Shown: in pieces, positions 9,967-19,096 of the stretch
Layout: every line of letters begins with the position of its first letter
Numbering within the stretch: position 1 is the first letter of the stretch
Assembly: GCA_902806275.1 (NCBI GenBank)
Contig: CADCVY010000107.1
Span: 1 to 39,849, forward strand
Length of the DNA: 39,849 nucleotides
Direction of reading: 5' to 3'
Source of the DNA: an uncultured Sphingomonas sp.
GTDB lineage: Bacteria > Pseudomonadota > Alphaproteobacteria > Sphingomonadales > Sphingomonadaceae
Position numbers and translations under genes: made by a program
Notes under the pieces: generated by a model
What the model saw: only the letters and a program-made list of their open reading frames with translations
Told to the model about the DNA's origin: nothing
The model's database searches: none

Positions 9967-12627
9967 GTGATTTCAAAGTCGAAGAATTTCAGCAGGCGCG
10001 CCGGCGCGCTGCTTCTGGTGGGAACCGTGCTCGGCGCCACCTCCGCCCCGCTGCTGGCGCAGGCTGCGCCACCGGCAGGCACGCCCACGCAGGCTCCGCC
10101 AGCGGCGGCCGCACCCGCGCCGCCGGCGGCAGCGTCCGCGCCGGCGGAGCAAGTCGTCCGCTCGATCGCCGTTTCCGGCAACCAGCGACTCGAGCCCGAA
10201 ACGATCCGCGCCTACGCCAACCTCGCACCGGGACAGTCCTACAGCGCGCAGACGCTCGATCAGGCGCTCAAGGATCTCTACGCGACCCAGCTGTTCGCGG
10301 ACGTAACCATCACTGGCGCGGAGACGGGCAACCTCGTCATTTCGGTGCGTGAGAACCCGGTCATCAACCGCATCGTCCTCGAAGGTAACAAGCGCCTCAA
10401 GGACGACAAGATCCTGCCCGAGATCAAGCTGGCGGCGAGGCAGATCTTCACTCGCTCGGCCGCTCGCGCCGACGTTGAGCGGATCCTCGAACTCTATCGC
10501 CGCCAAGGCCGGTTCGCAGCCCGGGTCGAGCCCAAGATCGTGCAGCTCGACCAGAACCGCGTCGATGTTGTCTACGAGATCTTCGAAGGCGACCTCGCGA
10601 AGGTCCAGCGGATCAACGTGCTGGGCAACAACAGTTTCGACGACGAGCGGCTGCGCAAGGAGATGTTCACGCGGCAGGCCGGCGGTCTGCTCGGTTTCCT
10701 CAAGTCCAACGACACCTACGATCCGGACCGCCTTGCCGCCGACCAGCAGAAGCTGCGCGCCTTCTACCTGACCGAAGGTTATGCGGATTTCCGGGTCGTT
10801 TCCGCGCTGGCCGAGCTCACGCCCGACCGCCGCGACTTCGTGATTACGTACGTTGTCGAGGAAGGGCCGCGCTACAAGTTCGGCACCATCGAGGCCGACA
10901 GCGCCCTGCGCGACCTTCCCAATGCGACGGTCAAGCAGACGGTCGATCTGCAACCCGGCACGTGGTTCAACGCTAAGGCGGTGGAGGACGCGGTCACCGA
11001 TCTCAGCGAGACCGCCGGCAACCTTGGCTACGCCTTCGCGGACATCAGTCCGACCTATGACCGCAACCCTGAAACGCGGGTCATGAACGTCACGTTCAAG
11101 GTTGGACAGACGCCGCGTGTCTATGTCGAGCGGATCGACATCACGGGCAACACGATCACCCGCGACAAGGTGATCCGCCGCGAGTTCCGCCTCAACGAAG
11201 GCGACGCGTTCAACGCGCTCAAGGTCAAGCGCAGCCAGGACCGCGTCCAGAGCCTCGGCTTTTTCCAGGAGAACCTCGAGATCAAGCAGACCGAAGGCTC
11301 GGCGCCCGACCGCGTCGTGCTTGGCGTCAACGTCGAGGAGAAGCCGACCGGGCAATTGTCGCTTTCCGGCGGCTATTCCAGCCTCGAGCGCTTCGTCCTG
11401 CAGCTCGCGGTCTCGCAGAACAATTTCATGGGCAAGGGCCAGCAGCTCGACGCCTCGGTCAATTACTCGCGCTATTCGAAATCGATCCAGCTCGGCTTCG
11501 TCGATCCGTATTTCATGGACAAGCCGATCCTGCTGGGCGGGCAGCTGTTCCGGCGCGACTACAACAGCTTCAACTTCATCGGCGGCGAGCGCAACACGAC
11601 CTACTCGCAGCTGGCCACTGGCGGCGGCCTCAGAACCGGCTTTCCGATTACCGAGTTCGCGACCTTTGGCGGCCGTTACAGCCTGACCCAGGACAAGGTC
11701 ACGCTGGACCGGAGCACCTTCTACACCGATCCGGACGGCAACGGGCCGCGTGGCCTCGAGTGCGATCCGCTGAAAGCCGGCGAATACCTTTGCGACGAGG
11801 TCGGACGGCGGCTGACGTCGGCCCTCGGCTATTCGCTGATCTACAACGACACCGACGGCGCCCGCCCGACGCGCGGCATGCGCATCATCATGTCGCAGGA
11901 CTTCGCTGGCCTCGGCGGGGACGTGAAGTACCTGCGCACCACGGCCGATGCGACCAAGTACCTCCAGATCTTGGACGACTGGACCTTCTCGATCCACGGG
12001 GAAGGCGGCTACATCTTGCCGGGCCGCGGATCGCCCGGCGTCGGCCGCGATCCGGTCCGGCTGACCGACCGCTTCTTCGGCCCGCAGCTGCGCGGGTTCG
12101 ACATCCGCGGCATCGGCCCGCGCGTCCAACGCGTGCCGTACAACAACGATGGGACGTTGGCCGAGGATGAGGCGCGGATCACCGACGCGCTTGGCGGACG
12201 GGCGTATTACATGGGGCGGCTCGAGCTCGAGTTCCCGGTCAGCGCCAGCATTCGCAACCTGGGCCTGCGCCCGTCCGCTTTCCTGGACGTGGGATCGCTG
12301 TTCAAGCTGACGACGCCGCAGCTTACCAACGTCATCGCCACTTGTGTTCCGGTTGCCGCGAATACGACCGGCAGGCCGTTCCAAATTCTTCCCGGCGGCA
12401 CGCAGACAAGCTGCGGCGCCGACACGGGAGTCAACGGGTTCACGCGCGTTGGCGGGTTCAAGGAAGTGTATCTCGGCGACTCGCCCAAGCCGCGGTTGTC
12501 GGTCGGCGTCGGCGTGAACTGGATATCCCCGTTCGGGCCACTGCGCCTCGACCTCGCCAAAGCACTTCTCAAGCAAGAGGGCGACGACACCAAGCTCTTC
12601 AGCTTCAACGTAGGGACGTCATTCTAA
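9967..12627 (+). CDS. bamA: Outer membrane protein assembly factor BamA
   Basis: 886 aa; POTRA repeats (IAVSGNQRLEPETIRAY, IVLEGNKRLKDDKI, INVLGNNSFDDERL) and Omp85 beta-barrel; GTG start. Confidence 0.96.
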   Translation: MISKSKNFSRRAGALLLVGTVLGATSAPLLAQAAPPAGTPTQAPPAAAAPAPPAAASAPAEQVVRSIAVSGNQRLEPETIRAYANLAPGQSYSAQTLDQALKDLYATQLFADVTITGAETGNLVISVRENPVINRIVLEGNKRLKDDKILPEIKLAARQIFTRSAARADVERILELYRRQGRFAARVEPKIVQLDQNRVDVVYEIFEGDLAKVQRINVLGNNSFDDERLRKEMFTRQAGGLLGFLKSNDTYDPDRLAADQQKLRAFYLTEGYADFRVVSALAELTPDRRDFVITYVVEEGPRYKFGTIEADSALRDLPNATVKQTVDLQPGTWFNAKAVEDAVTDLSETAGNLGYAFADISPTYDRNPETRVMNVTFKVGQTPRVYVERIDITGNTITRDKVIRREFRLNEGDAFNALKVKRSQDRVQSLGFFQENLEIKQTEGSAPDRVVLGVNVEEKPTGQLSLSGGYSSLERFVLQLAVSQNNFMGKGQQLDASVNYSRYSKSIQLGFVDPYFMDKPILLGGQLFRRDYNSFNFIGGERNTTYSQLATGGGLRTGFPITEFATFGGRYSLTQDKVTLDRSTFYTDPDGNGPRGLECDPLKAGEYLCDEVGRRLTSALGYSLIYNDTDGARPTRGMRIIMSQDFAGLGGDVKYLRTTADATKYLQILDDWTFSIHGEGGYILPGRGSPGVGRDPVRLTDRFFGPQLRGFDIRGIGPRVQRVPYNNDGTLAEDEARITDALGGRAYYMGRLELEFPVSASIRNLGLRPSAFLDVGSLFKLTTPQLTNVIATCVPVAANTTGRPFQILPGGTQTSCGADTGVNGFTRVGGFKEVYLGDSPKPRLSVGVGVNWISPFGPLRLDLAKALLKQEGDDTKLFSFNVGTSF

Positions 12628-13217
12628 TGAAGAACATCATGATTTGCGCCGCCGCCGCCGCCGCCACCTCGGTGGTGGCTCCCGCGGCCGCGAGCGCGCA
12701 GGCCGTTCCCGCGGCGGTCGTCGCGGTTGTCGACCTTGGTCGCGTGACCAGCGACTGCACCGCCTGCAAGTCGGCTTCGGCGGCGCTGCGCAGCCAAGTC
12801 ACGGCGCTGCAAGGCCGTGAGCGCAGCCTGTTGGCTCCGCTGGAAACCGAAGGAAAGGCGATCCAGGCCGCGGCAGACGCTCTGAAAGGCGCACAACCGG
12901 ACGCTGCTTTGCAAACGCGAGCGCGCACCTTTGAGCAAAAGCGTCAGCAGGTCGCGCAGCAGTTGCAGCGCGAGCAGGCCCAGGTCGAGCGGAACCAGGC
13001 GTACATCCGACAGCAGATCGCAACCAAGCTGGGGCCGATCTACCAGCAGGTGATGCAGCGTCGCGGCGCGAATCTCCTGGTCGAGACGAGTACCACATTG
13101 GCGACCTCGACCAGCGTCGACGTTACCACCGACGTGCTGACCGCGCTGAACAGTGCCTTGCCGTCCGTGCAGACCACCGCGCCGGCGCAGGCCCAGGCGC
13201 AACCGCAGGGCCGCTAA
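12627..13217 (+). CDS. skp: OmpH/Skp family periplasmic chaperone
   Basis: Signal peptide, coiled-coil Q-rich body, position between bamA and fabZ; ATG at 12627 overlaps the bamA stop. Confidence 0.85.
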   Translation: MKNIMICAAAAAATSVVAPAAASAQAVPAAVVAVVDLGRVTSDCTACKSASAALRSQVTALQGRERSLLAPLETEGKAIQAAADALKGAQPDAALQTRARTFEQKRQQVAQQLQREQAQVERNQAYIRQQIATKLGPIYQQVMQRRGANLLVETSTTLATSTSVDVTTDVLTALNSALPSVQTTAPAQAQAQPQGR

Positions 13218-13226
13218 GCCAACCGC

Positions 13227-13703
13227 ATGGCTGATCAAGAGGCCGCGGCCGCTTTCACTCCGCTCGACGTCCGGCGGGTGATGGCGGCGCTGCCGCATCG
13301 CTACCCGATGCTGCTGGTCGACCGGGTCGAAGCGCTTGAGCCCGATCGGGCGATCCGGGCCATCAAGGCGGTCACAATCAACGAGCCGTTCTTCCAGGGT
13401 CACTTTCCGGGGCGCCCAATCATGCCCGGCGTGCTGATCGTCGAGGCGCTGGCACAGGCGGCAGGGGTGCTTGCGGTGGAAAGCCTCGGCCTCGCGAGCT
13501 CGGGCAAGCTGGTCTATTTCATGGCGATTGAAGGCGCCAAGTTCCGCCAGCCGGTAGAGCCGGGCGTCCTGCTGCAGCTCGACGTCGAGTTCGTCCAGAA
13601 GCGGACCAGCATCTGCAAGTTCGCCGGCCGCGCGAGCATCGCAGGAAAGCTCGCCGCCGAAGCGAACTTCACGGCGATGATCGCCGATCCGCCGTCGGAT
13701 TGA
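13227..13703 (+). CDS. fabZ: 3-hydroxyacyl-ACP dehydratase FabZ
   Basis: [38 protein letters not shown] motifs. Confidence 0.97.
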   Translation: MADQEAAAAFTPLDVRRVMAALPHRYPMLLVDRVEALEPDRAIRAIKAVTINEPFFQGHFPGRPIMPGVLIVEALAQAAGVLAVESLGLASSGKLVYFMAIEGAKFRQPVEPGVLLQLDVEFVQKRTSICKFAGRASIAGKLAAEANFTAMIADPPSD

Positions 13704-14397
13704 GCCGCCAGTCGGCGCCGCTCCACTCCGCTCCGAACACCCGGTCGGCCTCTCCCGAGGCTTGTAGGTCAGTCGGCCGACCGTCCCACACGATTGCTCC
13801 CTCCGAGATCAGCAACAGCCGGTCGGCATAGCGCACGGCGGTGGTGAGATCGTGGACCGCAAGCACTACTGAGCGCTGGCGCGAAGCAACGCGTTCGCGC
13901 AACATGTCCATGACGACGAGCTGCCAGTAGGGATCAAGGTTTGCCAGCGGCTCGTCGAGCAGGAGAAGCTGCGGATCGCTGGCAAGCAGTCGGCCGAGCA
14001 GCAATCGGGCGCGCTCCCCGCTCGACAGCCGATCGACGCGGCCGTCGAGCAAGGGCTCCAGGGCAAGGGCGGCAACCACCGGCTCGCAATTCCCTTGCTG
14101 CGCCGTGCCGAACGCTAGCAGGTCGCGGCCAGCGATCGGCCACGCGACGTGCCGGTCCGCCGTCAGCAACCCCACCAGGCGTTGCCGCAGGACCGGCGGT
14201 TGGCCGTGGATTGGCGTGCCGCCGACCTCGACGGAGCCGGCTGCGGGCGGCACGCCGGCAAGCGCATGCAGCAGGCTGGTCTTGCCGCTGCCATTGGGCC
14301 CGACGAGGGCGGTCAGCGAGCCGCTGCCAATCTCGAGGTCGGTCGGCTGCAGTCGGCGTTCTGTCCGCAGGCTCCGCCCGCGCGCCAGTGCCATCAT
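13669..14397 (-). CDS. btuD: ABC transporter ATP-binding protein, BtuD/FecE-like
   Basis: [18 protein letters not shown] (Walker A), [32 protein letters not shown] (signature/Walker B); follows a BtuC-like permease under a B12 riboswitch. Confidence 0.82.
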   Translation of the reverse strand: MMALARGRSLRTERRLQPTDLEIGSGSLTALVGPNGSGKTSLLHALAGVPPAAGSVEVGGTPIHGQPPVLRQRLVGLLTADRHVAWPIAGRDLLAFGTAQQGNCEPVVAALALEPLLDGRVDRLSSGERARLLLGRLLASDPQLLLLDEPLANLDPYWQLVVMDMLRERVASRQRSVVLAVHDLTTAVRYADRLLLISEGAIVWDGRPTDLQASGEADRVFGAEWSGADWRLNPTADRRSSP

Positions 14398-15359
14398 GAA
14401 AGCCGCCAGCGCATGCGCGCGACCAGCCAGAGGAAGAAGGGGGCGCCAAGGATCGCGGTCACAACCCCGATCGGCAACGTGCGGCCGAGCGGGGCTGTCC
14501 GCACCGCCAAATCCGCAGCCAGCAGCAACGCCGCCCCGATCACCGCCGCAGGTAGCAGGGCCCGGCCGGCATGGCCGCGCGTCAGCCGCCTGGCGAAAAC
14601 CGGAGCCACCAGGCCGATGAACCCGATCGCACCGCAGATCGCGACGCAGGCACCGACCCCGACCGCGCTCAGCGTCACCACCCACAGGCGGGTCCCGCGC
14701 ACGTCGTGGCCCATGGCCGCTGCGGCATCTTCACCGAAAGTCAGGCTGTCGAGCGCCGGCACCTGACGCAGGAGCAAGGCCGTTGCGGCGATGCTCGGAA
14801 TCAGCGCGAACAACGCCTGGTCGAGGCTGCGGTCGGCCAGCGAGCCCATCAGCCACTCGTAAGCATCGTAAAAGGCGAACGGCGAGGGCGCGAGCGCCAG
14901 GGCCAACGTCGTCAGCGCCCCGGCCAATGCACTGATCGCCAACCCGGCAAGCAGCAGCGTCGCCGTTTCCGCGCGCGGTCCGGCGAGGGCGAGTAGCAGG
15001 ACCAGGGCGCCGAGGGCACCAGCGACTGCGCCGACGGACAGGGCAAGCGGGCTGGCGAAGGCGAGGGTATAAGCGGAGACCACCGCACCCAAAGCGGCGC
15101 CGCTCGTGGTGCCGGTAAGGTCCGGCGAGGCGAGCGGGTTGGCGAACAGGGCCTGGATCGCGGCTCCGCTAGCGCCCAGCATGGCGCCATAGGTGAGCGC
15201 CAGCAGCGCGCGCGGCAGGCGCAGCTGGGCGAGCACCGTCCACGCCAACTGGCGGTCGTCGCCCCACAGCGCCGCAAGGCTGGACCAGGGCAACAGCAGC
15301 GAGGCGGCGAGCAGCATGAGCGTCAGCACCGCCGAGCTTGCCATGCTTGCGCGCCTCAT
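14394..15359 (-). CDS. btuC: FecCD/BtuC-family ABC transporter permease
   Basis: Multi-pass protein with LPRALLALTYGAMLGASGAAIQALFANPLASPDLTGTTSGAALGA and GFIGLVAPVFARRLTRGHAGRALLPAAVIGA signature; ATG at 15359. Confidence 0.85.
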   Translation of the reverse strand: MRRASMASSAVLTLMLLAASLLLPWSSLAALWGDDRQLAWTVLAQLRLPRALLALTYGAMLGASGAAIQALFANPLASPDLTGTTSGAALGAVVSAYTLAFASPLALSVGAVAGALGALVLLLALAGPRAETATLLLAGLAISALAGALTTLALALAPSPFAFYDAYEWLMGSLADRSLDQALFALIPSIAATALLLRQVPALDSLTFGEDAAAAMGHDVRGTRLWVVTLSAVGVGACVAICGAIGFIGLVAPVFARRLTRGHAGRALLPAAVIGAALLLAADLAVRTAPLGRTLPIGVVTAILGAPFFLWLVARMRWRLS

Positions 15360-16147
15360 TTGGCAAGCGCCCGCCGCAGGCGCTCGATCTCCGGAATGAG
15401 GGTCGGCCCCATGCACGTCCACGCGCGGCCATCGGTCGCAAGCGTTCGGCCCGCGCGGACGCGCCGCGCGAGCGGGTGCGAAAGCCAGCGCTGCTCGCTC
15501 GAATATTGCCCCTGCCGGTAATTGCTGCGCAGGAGCACGCGCGGCGGCTGCGTCAGCAGCTGCTCCAGCGCGACGCGGTCGCCGCGGACTTGCCTTTGCC
15601 GCAGGCCCGCCAGGCGCATCCATTCGGCTGCCAGGCCGACACCCGAAACCGTGCGGCCGCCGCCGCCGATCCACAGCGTGTCGGTTGGGACCCGGGGCGA
15701 GCTGTGCTTGAGCGCCTCAATTCGAGCGTCGAACGGCTGCGCCGCGGAGGGCCGCCCGAGCGCCTTGGCCACAAGCACCAGATTGCGCTGCACATCGGCG
15801 AGCCGCTGCGGGTAGGGGAGGTCGAGTATCGAAACGCCCAAGCGTCTTGCAATCACCTGACGGTCGCGCACGCCACCGCCCATGGTCAGGATAAGATCCG
15901 GCTTGAGCGGAACCACGCTCAACAGGCTCCCGTCATTGGCGCGGTAGCCGCGAGCGACAGGTGCGAGGCGGGTTTCCTCCGGCTTGTGCGCAAGGTGGGT
16001 CACCGACGCGATCTGCCGCTTGTCGGCGAGCAGCAGCATCATCTCGTCGGTGCACAGATTAAGCGACACCACCCGCCGCGGAGGGCCGGCGGATGCCGTC
16101 GCAGCGCCGAGCAGGCTAAGGCCGGCCAGCCAGGCGAACACCCGCAA
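15356..16147 (-). CDS. btuF: Periplasmic cobalamin-binding protein, BtuF-like
   Basis: Signal peptide then RRVVSLNLCTDEMMLLLADKRQIASVTHLAHKPE; PBP-III fold type; TTG start (16147) or a nearby GTG. Confidence 0.8.
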   Translation of the reverse strand: MRVFAWLAGLSLLGAATASAGPPRRVVSLNLCTDEMMLLLADKRQIASVTHLAHKPEETRLAPVARGYRANDGSLLSVVPLKPDLILTMGGGVRDRQVIARRLGVSILDLPYPQRLADVQRNLVLVAKALGRPSAAQPFDARIEALKHSSPRVPTDTLWIGGGGRTVSGVGLAAEWMRLAGLRQRQVRGDRVALEQLLTQPPRVLLRSNYRQGQYSSEQRWLSHPLARRVRAGRTLATDGRAWTCMGPTLIPEIERLRRALAK

Positions 16148-17945
16148 AGATACCTCTCCCTTCGGTGCGGTAGCCGAACACGTCTTGGTGACGGTCGTTC
16201 AGCAAGTTGGACCCGCGGGCGAACAACTCAACGCCGGGACGGAGGGCATAGGCCACCCGCGCGTCCGCCAGCCGGTAGGAGCCGAGCCGGACGACATTGT
16301 ACGGCGGGTTCTCGTTGAGGTCGGTTTGGGCGCCGCTGAAGGCGATGGAGGCGCCGTAGCTCAAGCGGCCGAGCACGCCGTCGGCGGCAATCGCCCCGCT
16401 ATGCTTGGGCCGGCGCAACTCCTTCACCTGCAGCGATCCATCGAAGTTGGGCTGCGTGGCCTTGAGGTAGCTGTAGTTGGCCGTGAGCCGAAGCTGTTCG
16501 CCGATCGCCCAGCCGAGTTCAGCCTCGATCCCCCAGCGGCGGCTTCGATCCCGCCGGTTCTCCGTCGAGGACAGGCCCGAGGCAAAGTCGAACACGTCGA
16601 CGATTTCGTCGCGCAGCCGCTGGCGGAAGCCGGTCAGGGCAGCGGACACGCGACCGCTGCGAAACCGTACAGACCCTTCGAAGCCGCGGGAGCGTTCCGG
16701 CGTAAGTTGCGGATTTCCCTCGAACGTTCCGGGAAAGAAGCCGTAGAGGTCGAAGAAGGTCGGCTGCGCAATCCCTTCGCCGTAGGTCCCGGCTACCGAA
16801 AAACCAGCGCCGACATGAGCGAGCAAGGACGCGCGCAGCGTCGTTGCGTCCTTGAAGCGGTTGAACGCGTCGCGCCGCACAGCGACATCGGCCGTCAGCT
16901 TGTCAAAACGACCGCGCCACTCCGCAGTGATCGCCTGGTGGGTGCGGTCGCGATCCTGAGCGGTGGCGCCGCCGTAGACGGTGTCATTGGCCGCGAACGT
17001 CTCCCGCTCATGCTCGGCGGCGGCGATCAGCAGGTGCTGCACCGGGCCAGTCCGGAAGTGCCGCTCGAGCTGCCCGCTCAACGTCGTCCGCGCGCCGCTT
17101 GTGCGATTGATCTCGTCATCGGCGAAGTAGTTGCGGTTGCGTGAATTGAGCCGCGAAATCTCGATATTGCCCCTCCAGGGCGACTGGTCCTGCCCGACCT
17201 CGACCCAGGCTCGCGCGGCGTTCATCCGGTCACGGCTGACAAGGTCGTGCGTGCGGTCGAACGTGAAGGGATCAAAGCCGTCATACTCGCTCCGCCCATT
17301 GAGCAGAAAACCCGCAGCGCCGACCTCGACCTGATCGTGCACTCTCACCGAGCCGCGCAGCCGTGCGGCGATGTTGCGGTAGCCGTCGCGGTCGCCGCCG
17401 CTGAAGATGTCGATGCCCGAAGCTCGCTGCCAGGCGACGGCGCCTGCCACGCTGGCAATCCCCCCGGCGAGCGACGTACGGGTCAGGCCGAACGAGCCTG
17501 CCTCACCCGAAGCGCGCACCGCTCTACCATCCGCAGGGTCGGCCCCATCGGCCGCAACCACGCCGCCGATCGCCTGCGACCCCCACAATGCCGATTGCGG
17601 CCCGCGCACCACCTCGATGCGCGAGAGGATGTCGGCATTGAGCAGCTCGAAGCGCGGCGCATCGCCACGCGCGGGGTCGTTGGCGCGGATGCCGTCGATG
17701 AACAGCAAGGTGTGGTTGGCTTCCGCCCCTCTGATGCGGACCTCGGCAACCGTTCCTGCGGCACCCGACTGCGTCACGGCAACCGACGGCACCTGGCGAA
17801 GCAGGGCAGGGGCGAGCGGCGTGCCGAGCCGCTCGATGCGCTCGGCGTCCAGCACCGTTGCGCTGGCTGCGGTATGCGCCTGCGTGTCAGGGGCTCGCGA
17901 AGCGGTGATGACGATCTGGTTGGTGTCCACGGGTACGGCGGCCAT
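16116..17945 (-). CDS. btuB: TonB-dependent cobalamin receptor BtuB-like, no visible signal peptide
   Basis: TonB box-like DTNQIVITASRAP, plug (VRIRGAEANHTLLFIDGIRANDPA, EVVRGPQSALWGSQAIGGVV), C-terminal barrel; downstream of a cobalamin riboswitch. Confidence 0.88.
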   Translation of the reverse strand: MAAVPVDTNQIVITASRAPDTQAHTAASATVLDAERIERLGTPLAPALLRQVPSVAVTQSGAAGTVAEVRIRGAEANHTLLFIDGIRANDPARGDAPRFELLNADILSRIEVVRGPQSALWGSQAIGGVVAADGADPADGRAVRASGEAGSFGLTRTSLAGGIASVAGAVAWQRASGIDIFSGGDRDGYRNIAARLRGSVRVHDQVEVGAAGFLLNGRSEYDGFDPFTFDRTHDLVSRDRMNAARAWVEVGQDQSPWRGNIEISRLNSRNRNYFADDEINRTSGARTTLSGQLERHFRTGPVQHLLIAAAEHERETFAANDTVYGGATAQDRDRTHQAITAEWRGRFDKLTADVAVRRDAFNRFKDATTLRASLLAHVGAGFSVAGTYGEGIAQPTFFDLYGFFPGTFEGNPQLTPERSRGFEGSVRFRSGRVSAALTGFRQRLRDEIVDVFDFASGLSSTENRRDRSRRWGIEAELGWAIGEQLRLTANYSYLKATQPNFDGSLQVKELRRPKHSGAIAADGVLGRLSYGASIAFSGAQTDLNENPPYNVVRLGSYRLADARVAYALRPGVELFARGSNLLNDRHQDVFGYRTEGRGIFAGVRLAGRP

Positions 17946-18049
17946 GGTTCATCCTTCTGCTGGCAACTTGCCGTCACAGAGGGATGCGCCCGTGCGAGTG
18001 CGCCCGGGCGGCCCACGCCCCCGCGGCTGAACCCGGCCGGGGAAACGGA

Positions 18050-18185
18050 CGACGGACCAAGGCAAGTGTCTGACTCGATTGGGTTGGTGAAAACCCAGTC
18101 CTACAGTTGCGGGCACAGCGCCGGCTTCGCACCGGCTTCCTTTTTCAACCGGCGGCCGTGACCGCCGGACCCTGGTCCTGGAGCA
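18050..18185 (-). promoter_or_regulatory. Cobalamin (B12) riboswitch
   Basis: Reverse strand contains AAAGGAAGCCGGTGCGAAGCCGGCGCTGTGCCCGCAACTGTAG and B12-box GTCAGACACTTGCC, in the 5' leader of the btuB-like gene. Boundaries approximate. Confidence 0.93.
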
Positions 18186-18295
18186 TCGCTAGGCGCGGTG
18201 CCGAAACCTTGTCAATCACAGGCCCGTTCGCTAGGGCCGCGCGACACTTGCTGCCGCTGGTCGGAAACCAGCTGCTAACCCAAGGAAATCATGAC

Positions 18296-18526
18296 ATGAA
18301 GTCCGGCATCCACCCCGAATATCACACCATTACCGTCGAAATGACCGACGGCACCAAGTTCCAGACCCGCTCGACGTGGGGCAAGGAGGGCGACACTCTC
18401 CACCTCGACATCGATCCGACCGCCCACCCGGCGTGGACCGGCGGCAACCAGAAGCTGCTGGATACCGGCGGCCAGGTGGCGCGCTTCAACAAGCGGTTTG
18501 GCGGCCTTTCGCTGGGCAAGAAGTAA
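18296..18526 (+). CDS. rpmE: 50S ribosomal protein L31
   Basis: [50 protein letters not shown]...RFNKRFGGL. Confidence 0.97.
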   Translation: MKSGIHPEYHTITVEMTDGTKFQTRSTWGKEGDTLHLDIDPTAHPAWTGGNQKLLDTGGQVARFNKRFGGLSLGKK

Positions 18527-18537
18527 GCTCACCCCTT

Positions 18538-19083
18538 TTGACGACTGATACGCACCGCTCGGCTCCAGCCTTGGAGACCGAACGCCTCCGGCTGCGCGCG
18601 TGGCGCAAGGGCGATCGCGAGCCATATTTCGAGATACTGCAGGAGCCGGAGGTATTCCGGCACTTCGGGCCCGAACCGATGGGCATGGAGGAGTGCTGGC
18701 GGCGCGTGATGGCCGCGGCCGGAGGCTGGCAGCTCATCGGGTTCGGAGGCTGGGCGGTCGAGCGCAAGGCTGACTGCAAGCTGCTCGGTATGACGGCAGT
18801 GTTCACCGCCTGGCGCGACCTTGAGCCGCAGTTCGGCGACGAGCCCGAGATGGGGTGGATTTTCGCGACCGACGCACATGGCCAGGGGCTTGCCGGGGAA
18901 GCGTGCCGGGCCGTGCTCAGCTGGCTCGATGCCAGCCTGCCGTCGACGCCCGTTTGGGCAATCATCGCTCCGGCGAATGCGCCATCAATCCGGCTGGCTG
19001 AGAAGCTCGGCTTCAAGCCCGTGCACGAGACGCCATACCACGGCGAGCCGACCCTGGTGCTGCGCCGGCCGCCTCGGGACTAA
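18538..19083 (+). CDS. GNAT family N-acetyltransferase (RimJ/RimL type)
   Basis: LETERLRLRAWRKGDREPYFEILQEPEVFRHFG... and GQGLAGEACRAVLSWL...NAPSIRLAEKLGFKP; TTG start probable. Confidence 0.88.
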   Translation: MTTDTHRSAPALETERLRLRAWRKGDREPYFEILQEPEVFRHFGPEPMGMEECWRRVMAAAGGWQLIGFGGWAVERKADCKLLGMTAVFTAWRDLEPQFGDEPEMGWIFATDAHGQGLAGEACRAVLSWLDASLPSTPVWAIIAPANAPSIRLAEKLGFKPVHETPYHGEPTLVLRRPPRD

Positions 19084-19096
19084 GGCCCCGCCGTTT

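Noticed and set aside
9973-12576. 867-aa minus-strand ORF antisense to bamA
   Set aside because: Shadow ORF in GC-rich DNA; no recognisable domains, low-complexity composition, and the plus strand is clearly BamA.
15338-18161. Several long plus-strand ORFs opposite btuF/btuB
   Set aside because: Antisense shadows; the minus strand has recognisable BtuF and TonB receptor motifs plus the riboswitch.
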